Assembly: GCF_000001735.4 (NCBI RefSeq)
Contig: NC_003074.8
Coordinates: forward strand, 11,098,101 to 11,162,100
DNA length: 64,000 nt
Origin: Arabidopsis thaliana
Taxonomy: Eukaryota; Streptophyta; Magnoliopsida; Brassicales; Brassicaceae
Direction: 5' to 3'
The notes beneath the pieces were generated by a model, which was given only the letters and a program-made list of their open reading frames with translations, searched no databases and was not told where the DNA came from. Shown piece after piece: positions 50,973 through 62,384 of this stretch (within the stretch, counting starts at the first letter, position 1; every line of letters starts with the position of its first letter). Position numbers and translations under genes: made by a program.

Positions 50973-53222
50973 ATGGGTGGATGTGTGTCAACCCATTCAA
51001 AAGCGATTAGGCCTAGGAGGAAAGGCCGTCGTAGATCTTCCAAACACTTTTCTAAAGTGTCTGATATTGTTCCTCATGCTAATATTAGAAGGCCTAGTGA
51101 CGTTGGGAGCCGAGTTTCTTTTGGTGAGTGTTTCTGTAATGGCTTATGGTAGATCATATAATGGTGATTCTGTTGATGATTAGAGTAGATTTTTTACCTT
51201 TATAAGTTGTTTTGTTGCAGCTATCTCGCAAGATGATGCATGGTTTGACTCTGTCAGTGTTCTTGATTCGGATGAGGATGAGGACTTTATCAGCTTACCT
51301 GAAGGTAAATGTTAATCTACATTCTTTTCAGTATTCATGGAGTTTAAAAGATCATTTGAAGTCATATACAATAAGAGGAACAATTTTGGTAATGTTGATG
51401 TGGATGTGAATCTCTTTTACAATCTCTCCTAGCAGAAAACGTACCATCAACGCCATCAGCGGGTGGTGCGACTGGTAACAATATACCAAATGGTCAAGTA
51501 GTTCAGTTTGAATCTTCTTCGTGCTTCGTGGATGGTAAAGGAAAGTACGAAGAATACCATGAGACTTACTTGAAGATAGACGGGAGTAAAGCCGAGAAGT
51601 TTGTGTCAAAAGGGATGTACAAGGATCCGAGTGGTCTCTCTGTTCTTACTGGAAACAACAAGAAGAAACTGATGGACCATGCAAGCTTTAAAGGCTTGAA
51701 GGATCCAAAACGTAACTCTCAAGAGAAAACCCTGAGAACCAGCCTGAGCCGGTTGATGCCAACAGTCAGTTTTAATGACAAGACTCTAAACTCACCCACA
51801 TCTCAGAAACGAAAATCCGCTGTTTATCGGCTTTCTTTCAAAAGGAGGTCGTGTGATGGTGAGGAAGTTACTGAGCAACGTAAGTTGTTGTACCGTCCAA
51901 AAGCGGGATTCACAATTCCTTCCTCGGGCAGAGAAAAGCAGTCTAGCGGAAGTTGGTCTGAGATACCGCCTTCAACTTTTAAACTCCGTGGAGAAACCTA
52001 TTTCAAGTAAACCTATCACCACTCTGTTTTATGTATCTTTACTATATACTGCTTTGTCCGTAACTCTTGAAGAATGATGTTTACAGAGACAAAAAGAAAT
52101 CCCCAGCTCCAAATCAGTGTCCATACACTCCTATAGGTGTTGACTTGTTTGTCTGTCCAAGGAAGATTGATCATATCGCCCAACACATCGAGCTTCCAAA
52201 CATCAAAGCCGAGGCAAAGCTCCCTGCTCTTCTTGTTGTCAACATTCAGGTAACCACCACTCAACATTAACCGCTTCGTAATCTTTGTTTGTGGACTAAC
52301 TTTTGCTTGTGTTTTTCATCAGAAGCTTTATTAGCGTTTGATATACATATATGTGTAAATGATCTTGACCTTTGTACCTCACTGGCAGTTACCAACCTAT
52401 CCTGCTGCAATGTTCCTTGGGGACAGTGATGGAGAAGGCATGAGCATTGTACTTTATTTTAAATTACGAGACAATCACGAAAAAGAAACCTCTCAGCAAT
52501 ATCAGGAGAGCATCAAGGTAGCTTGAAAAGCCATTCCTTTATGACATTCATCACATCCCATGACTGATCTAAATGCTTACCGAGTTCTTTTTGTTTTCGG
52601 TTTCAAAACAGAAACTTGTCAATGATGAGATGGAGAAGGTAAAAGGGTTTGCTAAAGACAGCAACGTTGCTTTCCGTGAAAGGCTTAAGATAGTAGCTGG
52701 ACTTGTTAACCCCGAAGATCTAGCTCTAAGCTCGACTGAAAAGAAGCTTGTACAGGCTTACAATGAAAAACCTGTCCTCTCTCGTCCTCAACACAACTTC
52801 TTTAAGGTTTGAGCACACCATCACTACCTCTTAAACACACAACAGAAGTCACCTAATTAAAATTTACTTTTACCTCTCTCCACAGGGTCCAAACTACTTC
52901 GAGATTGATCTGGATGTACATCGATTCAGCTACATATCTCGAAAAGGACTTGAAGCATTCAGAGATCGACTAAAAAACGGAACTCTTGATCTCGGCTTAA
53001 CCATCCAGGTAACTTGATACAAAGTCTATATGCAAACCGGACTAGATCCTTTGTTCTTGAAGAAGATAAAGATCATGAATTTGGAACATGAAACAGGCTC
53101 AAAAACCGGAAGAGCTGCCGGAACAAGTCCTATGCTGTCTGAGGCTGAGCAAGATTGACTTCGTAGACCACGGTCAGATCCCAATGCTTTTGATCCCGGA
53201 GGATGGGGAAACTCAAGTGTAA
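50973..53222 (+). CDS. DUF1336 (EDR2 C-terminal domain) protein
   Basis: Eight coding exons: 50973-51123, 51221-51304, 51436-52006, 52087-52249, 52389-52517, 52612-52806, 52886-53008 and 53097-53222, 1542 bases, 513 residues, all GT-AG and in phase. The N-terminus [10 protein letters not shown] fits an N-myristoylation signal (Gly2) with a nearby cysteine, so membrane attachment is likely. [16 protein letters not shown] is strongly basic. The acidic [14 protein letters not shown] precedes the DUF1336 domain (about residues 250-500), with [77 protein letters not shown] and [25 protein letters not shown]. This domain is shared with EDR2; its biochemical role is not established. I believe it is AT3G29180. 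Confidence 0.93.
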
Positions 53223-53828
53223 ACCAATCCGGAAGACAAAAAGCAAATCAGAAATTTTCCGTCTCGCCATTATTTCATCAAAACAATGTTGTATATTTTC
53301 TATATTATGTACATCTATCTAAATATATATGTATACCATAACTTATATAATGGTCATATTGCAAAACACTTGAAGTCATCTTCTTGAGTTTGCCATTTGT
53401 TGTAACTTGCAACTCTGTTACCTCAATTATATCGTGTGTTATTTATGAATGTGCTGAAATATCATTTGTTTATATTATTTGTTGTTTTTGACAAGTACGG
53501 TTTAAATTATTGAATGTTTCGGATTTTCAGTTTTTTTTTTTTTTTTTGGAATTTACTCAGGTATATAATTTCTAATTTCTAACATTTTTTAAGTGTTAAA
53601 AGAATCAGCTTAATATATATAATTTGGTAAGGAACAACTTTAATGCTTTAGGCATTAAAATTCAATTCTCATATAGATATCATTTTTTTACCCAACCATA
53701 TATACATTTCTAGATTTTTTTTTTTCTAGTAATTTTGAGTTTTCATTAATCAAATTTATGATGGATTAAGAAAAAGAAAGATAGATATTTGTATATGTTT
53801 TTGGTATGTTTTAGGCTTTTTAAATGCA
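53223..53828. other. 3' UTR and intergenic
   Basis: About 250 bases of probable 3' untranslated sequence of the DUF1336 gene, then AT-rich DNA with T runs. No gene. Confidence 0.45.
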
Positions 53829-54370
53829 CTAGAATTTAACCCACGATAGCGCGGCTATATTTTTCTTTAAAATGTAATATATATTTTTTAATGTAATATT
53901 ATGTTTTTTAAAGATTAACTGAAAATATATCATATTAATTTGTATTTTTAAATGTAGATATCTATCTTTGTATTATTTAGTATATGATTACTATTGTTTA
54001 GGTTTCAATTTTTGAAGTATAGATACGACAAAATATATTTTTTTATACATTTAAAATTTCAAATATTTTATCCATAATATACTGTGGACCGATTTTTTAT
54101 AACTAAAGTTTTTAAATTTGAAGTTATATTTGTTTTGTTAATATTGAATGTTTTTTTGTGTTTAAGGTTGTATAATTGTATTTTGATTGTTAATTTTAGG
54201 ATTTCATCCGTGATATACCTTTCTTTATTAATATCGATCAAAACCCGTCATTCCATATAAATTCGTCTATATTATCTCGTTAGCTAAATTATTAGTGTTA
54301 TAAAATCCAAGAAAATAAATTCTTATTATTATAAATCCAATAATTTTAGGATCTCACTCGTGGTAGACGG
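53829..54370 (-). mobile_element. Helitron fragment, inverted
   Basis: The 3' end (CTAG, 53829-53832) with a nearby GC palindrome-like GCCGCGCTATCGTGG reads on the minus strand. The body at 54160-54270 is complementary to the Helitron body at about 13545-13660 (shared ATTTCATCCGTGATATAC / GATGAAATCCTA words). The 5' end is unresolved and it may extend to about 54850. No enzyme is encoded. Confidence 0.55.
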
Positions 54371-56017
54371 TCCCTTGAATGATTTTAAATTTATACTACT
54401 AATACATATTTTAAATTTATCATAAAAAGTATATGATTTCAAGTTTTTGTGTTTTTTATTTGAATAAAGAAACGGCTTAAATGATGATAGATTTAGTTTT
54501 TTTCTTGTATGGATATATGACTTTTCTGTGAATATTTTAATTCTTATAAATTAGTATTTTTGTTGCTATACAAAATGTTAATAGAAATATTTGCTATAAA
54601 TTGGATTTATGCATATTTTGTGGAGTAAAATTCACAGATTTTATTTTGAAGATATATGGAAAGATTGTGTAAATATTTTTAGAAACAAATTAGGCAAGAT
54701 ATTGTTTGGTTAATATCTTTTTTAAATTTTGTAAAACTAAATAATAAATGTTAGTGGCATTCTTTGTAAATAAATCCAAACTACAAGATTTATTTCATAA
54801 AATGACTGAAAAAATGTATATGTAGATTAGGATCATGTTATATGTATCGTGTCTTGCCGGTTTGGTTACTTAGGAACTCATTCTGAAGTAGTCTCATTCC
54901 ACTATAAGGGCATCTCCAATGGTTATCTTCAAATATTTCTTCAAAATCAAAATTTCTTTAAATTTGAAGGTAAAAATGAAGCAAGCCTTTTCCAATGGTT
55001 TCATTCATTTTGCACTTTAAAAAAATTTATTCTAAAGTATATTCTATCTCTATTTTATTATTAATTATTGATATACCCTTTACTTTCTAAACTTATGAAC
55101 TTTAACCCATTTGTTTAATAAATAGCAAATAGTCCAACAATTTTATTTAGAGTACATTATTATAAAGAAAATCACATTACATAACATTAATTAAAAATAT
55201 ATATTTATGATACAATTATACACATATAATTCTCCCACAAATGATCTTTAATGCGACTAGGGGTAGGGATGGACGTTTGGGTTCAGATCGAGTATTTCGG
55301 ATTCTTGGTTTTTCGGATTTAAAGGTATACAACCCGTTCAGATAATTTTACCGACTCGGATCAGATATTTTGGTTTATGATTCGGATTACCCGAAATTCA
55401 AAAATAACCAAATCTATCCAAAATACTCAAAGTACACAAAATATCTAAAAACCTTGAACATTTACTACCCAAATTTACTCAAAAATAGATTAAATACCCA
55501 AAAATATCTAAAATATCCAAAAAATCCTAATATTTTTTGAAACTAAAATTATTACAAATATAAATATTAATAATATATTATTATTATGTACTTAACTTAT
55601 GGGTATGTTCATATATCCGTTCAAATACGATTCAGATCAGATTCAGATTCGAATTTTTGGATTTGAAATTATAGAACTCGTTCGGATATATTAAAATTTC
55701 TTGTTTGGGTTTTGCATCAGGTTTTTCGGATCTAGTTCGGATTCGCATATTATACCAAGAATAACGTAGAAAATGCCTTATTTATTTTATTTAATAAAAA
55801 AAATTAGATATAAAAGCCCAAACTAAGAAACATCTGAAAAGACCAAAATGTTTTTAAAAAGCAAACTGAAACTTGGGGCCGGAGATGTCCAGATTGAACA
55901 TTGAAACATTGTAACTGTGTAGGGGTGAATAACGAAAGAAGAGATAAATACATGGCTCAAAATGTAAAAACAGATAAATAAAGGGGTGGATTCAGAAATA
56001 AGGGAAAGAAGAAGGTG
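54371..56017. other. Intergenic, no gene seen
   Basis: AT-rich. 55270-55745 has cryptic GGATTCGGATT-like repeats of the kind common in Brassicaceae DNA. A small frame at 54849-55064 has no support. Confidence 0.45.
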
Positions 56018-56040
56018 TATATAAAACCAAGAAACCCTAG
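56018..56040 (+). promoter_or_regulatory. TATA box and telo-box of the RNA gene
   Basis: TATATAAAA at 56018-56026 and AAACCCTAG at 56032-56040. The telo-box (AAACCCTA) is a known promoter element of plant snoRNA and translation-related genes. The TATA lies about 35-40 bases before the predicted RNA start. Confidence 0.65.
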
Positions 56041-56059
56041 AAGAAGAAAAAACAAATTA

Positions 56060-56243
56060 GTGCCTGAGGCCGAGCGCTTCCCTCTTTAGTGAGGGGTGGC
56101 GTGGTATACCACGAGAAGGGATTACTGTGGCGTACCCTAAGGGGTGCGTAGGCGCATATCAGAGAATCAGGGCTCTTTCTCTGCTTTGCTGTTTCCTTTA
56201 AGCTTTAGGCTGTCAAAGCAGAGACGTTCTTTGCCCTACATTT
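56060..56243 (+). ncRNA. Candidate H/ACA-type snoRNA
   Basis: The 3' domain is a hairpin with closing stem AGGGC (56169-56173) / GCCCT (56233-56237) and upper stem CTCTGCTTTG (56079 block: 56179-56188) / CAAAGCAGAG (56214-56223). Between them is an internal loop, the expected pseudouridylation pocket. ACA follows at 56238-56240, three bases before the end. The pocket top is 14 bases from ACA, within the usual 14-16. AGAGAA at 56161-56166 fits box H (ANANNA). The 5' domain is closed by GTGCCT / AGGCGC and can form local stems CCCTC/GAGGG, CGTGG/CCACG and CGTACCC/GGGTGCG. It is much more GC-rich than the flanks. A T6 run follows. I do not recognise it as a named snoRNA. Confidence 0.65.
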
Positions 56244-56410
56244 TTTGTTTTTCGATCTCAATCTTTGGTTTTGAATTCTTCAGATTATTTTTGGTTCTTT
56301 TACGAGTCTTTTGATGTTGATGATTAGTCTTTTATTGAGACACTAATTCGCAATATGTTATATTGATCTTCGATAACCTTTCTTTGGTTCAAAATATTCT
56401 TAGATTTTTA

Positions 56411-56735
56411 AAATGGTGATTAGGTTTTGGTTAATTTTGTTTTTGGTAATCGTCGTTGTTCGTATCGTTGTGCCAAGATTTGGTTATTTCCGGTTATCTG
56501 TGGTTAAATATCGGTTATTTATTGTTCTGGTATCAATCATTCAATACATTGCAAAGAGTTCATCAATCTGAAAATGGTAATTAGTTTTTGGTTAATTTTG
56601 TTTTACCGGTTCGCGGGTGTTCGTATTGTTGTGCCAAGATTTGGTTATTTCCGGTTATATGTGGTTAAATCTCGGTTATTTATTGTTCTGGTATCAATCA
56701 TTCAATACATTGCAAAAAGTTCATCAATCTGAAAA
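56411..56735. repeat. 161-bp tandem repeat, two copies
   Basis: Copies start AAATGGT[G/A]AT at 56411 and 56572 and share GTGCCAAGATTTGGTTATTTC and GTATCAATCATTCAATAC with about ten differences. They lie between the RNA gene and BFA1. No coding content. Confidence 0.8.
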
Positions 56736-56991
56736 CGATTGATATGCAGTGAAGATATATTTATTTAGAACAAGATCACAAACAGTTTAAACTCGAAAGA
56801 ATCATATAATTGGTGATCTGTGTTCATTAGTTAACTTTAGTGAAATGTAATTAATCAGCAAAACATTACATAGTCGATGATTCATGAATTGTATCTTAAC
56901 TAAATTTCAAGTCAAATAATGTGAGAGCAAAAGTAGATTTGCAACATTACAAAGGTATGAACATTTTACAAGAACATAAATGAGAAGAAGC

Positions 56992-59107
56992 TCACATTTT
57001 TGTCTCAGTAAAATAAGTTGATGAGACAGCTAAACCTTCATGGTCATATGTGCGGATGAGTCTTTGTCTTGAGCTCGGCGATTCAAGCCAGCAGAATTCT
57101 AAGTGGAAAGACTTTAAATCAGCAACACACTTTGATACGTCGCAAGGACATCCCATGTACATACCTCCGGGTAACAGAGTCATTTGGTATCCTTCCGCGA
57201 ATGTAACCAAGTCTTTCGACATTTTCCCTTCCCAGTGCACATTTGTTGTTACTTTTTTCTCATCCGATGTCGACGAAATATCCTGATTCACATCGAGTTC
57301 AGAGGCATTCTCATATAAACAGAAGTTAATAAAAGGCTATGTGGGATTGTTGAACAGTATTATATACCTGGACTACTTGACCTTTGTCATTCATTTCAAG
57401 AACAGCAACAGTATCGGCTTCTGATAGTGTTGCTCCATAGACACCGCTTCGTTTTGTTACCGAACGACCTTTCCAAGTACCGAGAAATGGGTTTATCCTT
57501 TCTGCATCGTTCTGTAACAAAGGGGAACATATATTGGTATGGCAGTAAAATGCTTTATGAGCATGAATCAATAACAACAAACTACCTGAGCGTTATCGAG
57601 GACTGGATGAGCGAGATTCTCTAACCCTCTTTCCTCGAGGAAAACAATAAGCATTTCAAGAACACCTTTAGGATCCATGATGTGAAAGGCTCTAGCCCTT
57701 CTATCTATCTCCTTAGAATACAAACAGTTCTCACATACTAAAGACGGACGCCGAGATGGAAGTTTAAGATTTCTGAAAACAAATTGTTATAAGCTTCATG
57801 GAGCATTAAAATGTTTATACATAAGAAGGAGCCAATAGACATGAGAAACCAACCTTGGTGATTCTTCTCCCGTGTCATCCTCCCCGAGCACGCCCTGCCT
57901 TAACGTCGTATCCAACATTCCAGCGGTTTGGTACCTCAGCGAAAACGCTCTCTCCTTTGGGAAAAATCCAATCTGCAGACTACTGATGATGGATATCAAG
58001 ATAGTCATCAAATACTTAAGAGACAAATCACAAAACTCAAACTTAGTATCTTGACTAATAGAGATAAACAGAGCTACTCTCACCTGCTGATACTTGTCCA
58101 CAGTGAACATATTGGTTTCTTTAATTTTGTACTCTACCCATTCCGGTTCCTCTTCCTCCTCTTCGGAAACTGAAGTAGCTGATGTAGGCTGCTTTATATA
58201 TAACCTAAACAATACAAACACAAAGACTGGTAATGCAGAGCAAAAACCATTGCTTCTGGATACATTATATAGGAAACAACAATACCAATGAGCATCAATA
58301 AATATATGAATAAACTTCGTGAGGACACACAATTTCTTACACATCATTGAAAATTCACAAACTTTTCTATAGTACAAACACAATACAGATTAGTAAACTA
58401 GTTGTACAGAGCAAAAACCATTGCTTCACACAAAATCAACATATAGTGTACAAGAAAAATCTTCAGGTATGCTAAATGATATCCATTTGTTCCAAATAGT
58501 AAACAAGATAAACTTCAAATTTGCTCCAAATTCATAGAATAATCATATAAAGTTCAAGACTTTATATACTTCCTATTGCCAAATTCTCCATCAACTGATT
58601 CCTAAAGATAATTGAATCCTAAATTACACACAATCCATGTTCCAAAAACAGTTATTCCCATTGAAGCAGAAACACAGATTCTCAGAAACATACGATTGAT
58701 TAAGACTAAGGAGCTCATCTTCTCCATAAGAACTAGCTGAAAGACGTGTATCAATCTTATGTAACAAATTCCCATTACCATCAAATTGCTGCAAAAACAA
58801 AAACAAAAAGAGAGAGTCTTTAGCATAAATCTAACAAAAAGGAGCAAACTTTAGGGTTTATGGGTGACTATACATGAAAGGAGCCAGTCCATTTTCCGAC
58901 ATTAAGATCGACGAATCCTCGTAAATTGTCAATACTCATTGATTCATCGCTTGTTCTCTTGTCATCTTCTTGAACCGTCATGGATCTTATAACAAAGCTT
59001 CTGCTGGTTCCATAGTCTGAGCGTAGAATTGGGGAACGAATGGGTTTAAGGGATTTGGATAGTGGAGTAAAAGGAAGTGAGCAAGTGAAGGAAGTAGCAG
59101 CAGCCAT
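56992..59107 (-). CDS. BFA1: Chloroplast ATP synthase biogenesis factor BFA1 (DUF3598)
   Basis: Seven coding exons: 58874-59107, 58694-58788, 58084-58204, 57854-57972, 57586-57772, 57368-57511 and 56992-57282 (or to 57309). This gives 396 or 405 residues; every junction is GT-AG and in phase. The first 40 residues (MAAATSFTCSLPFTPLSKSLKPIRSP) are Ser/Thr-rich and basic, a chloroplast transit peptide. Then DNLRGFVDLNVGKWTGSFHQFDGNG, YQTAGMLDTTLRQGVLGEDD, NPFLGTWKGRSVTKRSGVYG and GYQMTLLPGGMYMGCPCDV follow; GKWTGSF and GTWKGRS are paired openings of lipocalin-like beta barrels in DUF3598. BFA1 is known to act in assembly of the CF1 part of the thylakoid ATP synthase. The last acceptor is ambiguous. 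Confidence 0.92.
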
Positions 59108-59848
59108 GGAGGAGCTCTTGAGCGAGTGAGTGATTTTGTCTTTGTGAATGTATCTTATCTACAAACGACACTGGCAATAAAACCGGACCGGATTTGAAGT
59201 TATATCGAAATGTCGGAAATCGGAACCAAATCTGAATTAAACCGAACCGGATTTAAACTGAACCCGAATTTTGTAGAGCTTATTTGAAATATTTAATAGA
59301 ATTTATAGACAATTAATTAGCCAGAAAATAGAATTGTTAGGAAAAAATTATTGAACGAGGGAGCGAAGCAGCAGAAATAAGCTTTGGTAATTTTGATATC
59401 AAATTTCAACAAAAAGTTTTTTTTTCTTTTGCTGGAAGAATTGGGTGAAGACGAAGATTAATATATCAAGGAAGATCATCTATGGGTCGTATTATTACGA
59501 GTGGGTCAAGTCGGGTTTTAATTTGGTTTCATATAGAACTTATGTGGTTTGTTGTTCGGTTTAGATTGTAAATCGAGTAAAACCAATGTCTGTTTAGATT
59601 TTGACAATAACTAGCCTTGAAAATTCAAGTATCCGTTATAGGCAAGTCGAATAACAAGTCGGTTAATTTTATTACTTGCAAGTCCAAGTCAAGTATCATA
59701 ATATTTTTGATAGTTGCTTCGTTATTTGCCTCATTTTGATATTTGTCATATTACTCGTTACTTGTATATGTGACTTGTGGGATCGTTAACAACTAGATCT
59801 AGACATAACTTTCTCCAGAACCTACTCTTTTAATAAGTCCTTTATTAA
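59108..59848. other. BFA1 promoter side and intergenic
   Basis: The leader of BFA1 lies in the first 50-60 bases. The remainder includes an ACCGGA/AACCGAA cryptic repeat (59170-59270) and AT-rich DNA. The last few tens of bases may be LINE sequence. Confidence 0.4.
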
Positions 59849-60810
59849 CTAGAGATCTACCTGAACAAATATTTCTCCATCTATAGGATGGAGAGTATGA
59901 ATTATATTATTCAAAGGGTTGGATTTCCGAAAATAACGTCCTTTAAAAACCCGCGCAAAGAGTGAATTTGGAACCGTGATTAAACGCCATAATTGTTTAG
60001 CTAGAAGAGCCGAATTAAAATTGTCTACACTACGAAAACCCAAACCCCCTTCCGATTTACTATAACACACCTTATCCCATGCCATCCAATGCATACCTCT
60101 AGATTCACCATTTGAACTCCACCAGAATTTTGGGATTGCACTCGTGAGCTTCGATGTGATTGTTTTCGGTAGTGTAAAGCAAGACATAACATAAGTTGGT
60201 AATGCCGTAGCTACCAATTTAATCATCACCTCTTTTCCTCCTTTCGATAAAAACTTAGCTGACCATCCATTTATCCTATTTTGTAATCTATCTCTAACAA
60301 AAGAGAACATTTTTGTTTTAGATCCACCTAGACTTTCTGGTAAACCAAGACAGGAGCCCATACCACCAAGATTAGTGATTCCCTGTTGATTTTATTTCTG
60401 CCTTAAGTGAATCATCTACCTTATGACCAAACTGTATCGAGGACTTTGAAAAATTTATTTGTTGTCCTGAAACCGCTTCGTATTGCTTTAAAATTTCCAA
60501 GATTACTCCACACTGCTCTTTGCTAGCTTTGCAAAAGAATAAACTATCATCTGCAAATAACAAATGAGTTACAGAGGAGCTTGCCGTATCTACTTTCATA
60601 CCAGTAATCAATTTTCGTTGTTCAGCTTTTCGAATATTCGCAATAAGCACCTCCGTACATAGAATAAATATGTAAGAAGATAGCGGATTTCCTTGTCTTT
60701 AATCTCTCCCCGGTACTATCAAGCCTCTAGGTTATCTATTAATAAAAACCTGATATTGGACTGTTGTTGTAGACCACATTATCCATGAAATCCACTTTTC
60801 GCAGAAACCC
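59849..60810 (-). pseudogene. LINE reverse transcriptase remnant
   Basis: On the minus strand: GFCEKWISWIM (near 60800), RQGNPLSSYIFILCTEVL, the active-site box LLFADDSLFFCKA (FADD, about 60535), QINFSKSS, then LGLPESLGGSKTKMFSFVRDRLQNRINGWSAKFLSKGGKEVMIK, LPTYVMSCFTLPK and WWSSNGESRGMHWMAWDKVC. These are RT palm and thumb regions of plant LINE ORF2. Frameshifts and stops (near 60380 and 60690) are present. Neither end was located, and no target duplication was found. Confidence 0.85.
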
Positions 60811-61272
60811 ATTTTTCTATATTATCCATGAAATCATGTACACTTTTTTATTATGAAATAACGAATATTGTAATAAAAATAAAGTTATTAATTTTCTAAA
60901 GAATCTTACCTAAACTACTTTTTATTTTTGAAAACTTTATAAATCACCAAGGTTATGCCGGTAGTTAAACCAAAATAAAGGGAAAACGTAGAAATATAGG
61001 GAGAAACAAGACCATTTAAATTGCAAGGATTTGAACCGATTTCATGTGTATAGCTTTTTAACTTCTTGTTTTTGACCAAATATTATAGGATCTTAATTTA
61101 AGGTGGTCTGATCTAACCCACATTAATTAGAAAACATACACAGCTTCTTGTGAATTTAAGGTGGTCTGATCTAATTAATTAGACCGTAGAAAGCAAAAAC
61201 ATGGTGTTGTAAAAGAAACCAAGAACAAAGGCTTGAACATATATGGGGTTGCCAAAACATTTTTTCAAGACT
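60811..61272. other. Intergenic and terpene synthase 3' UTR
   Basis: AT-rich and non-coding. GGTGGTCTGATCTAA occurs twice (61103 and 61160). No gene seen. Confidence 0.45.
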
Positions 61273-62340
61273 TCAAAGAGGGATCTGATCAACGAACAGT
61301 GTAGTCATCTTCTCCTTGATTTTTCCTTCGGGATGGGTGTATCCTTCGTCTTCACTGTACGTGATAGAGATCATGAGTCCAACGCCCATTGCTAGCTTAA
61401 GAACCAAGCGTGACACTCCCATTGTCGTCAAAAACTCTTCATTTACTGTCTTATTTGCAACCGCAACCATTTTTTCAAACTCCTTTAAAGCTTCTTGTTC
61501 CGTAACTCTATATTGTTTCATATAACAGGTGACCGCATTCGCCGCATATCCTCTACTCATATCTTCCTGATAAATGTATGTGTAAGTAACAGTGTAAGTT
61601 TGTAAGGTATAGGGACAAAAATATAGTAGACAAAAACCGGATGTGAAGAAATGATTTAAGCGAATTCGTACCTTGTAACCTTTCATATCATTCATTAGAC
61701 GACCTTTGATAGCTAAAGCTTGGATAATTTTTGGTCTGGATTTGAGCCACTTATAATCTTCCTTCGGAACTATCTTTCCCATACACATCATAGCACCCAT
61801 TAAAGTCGTCATTGCTGTGATCCCCACCCCAGTAACCTCTATATACTCCTCAAAGCTAGGCATGTTATCCGCTAGTGCCCATTTTTCAGCCTCTAAGTTG
61901 GCTTTCACAAGTGACTTGAACTACAAGCTCAAATTTATAAAATCGTTAGGACTATTCAAAATGTTGTTTTTTCAAAAGTCATGGGAAAAAATACCTATTA
62001 GATGTCCAATTTTCAAAGTTGGTTGATTTAAATCCCCAATTTATTCTGCAATGAGATATATAGTGTATTTTGTTTACTATCCGATTTCATATCTAATTAT
62101 TGTTGGTTTTCCGAAAACAATCATATCGTTAAATCGACTAACAGAACAAATTTATGGGAGTTTAATTTCTATTAAGGATCTCTGTTACAAATTATCATAA
62201 GAAACTCGGTTAATTTTTTCAACATTCATTTTCCCTCTCTGTTAAATTGACAGAATAAACTCGGTTCACTTGTGTAATATACATTATCCCTCCTCTTTTT
62301 CTTTTATCTTTTTTTTTGGGTTGTCAAGCCATTTCATATA

Positions 62341-62384
<44 letters not shown>

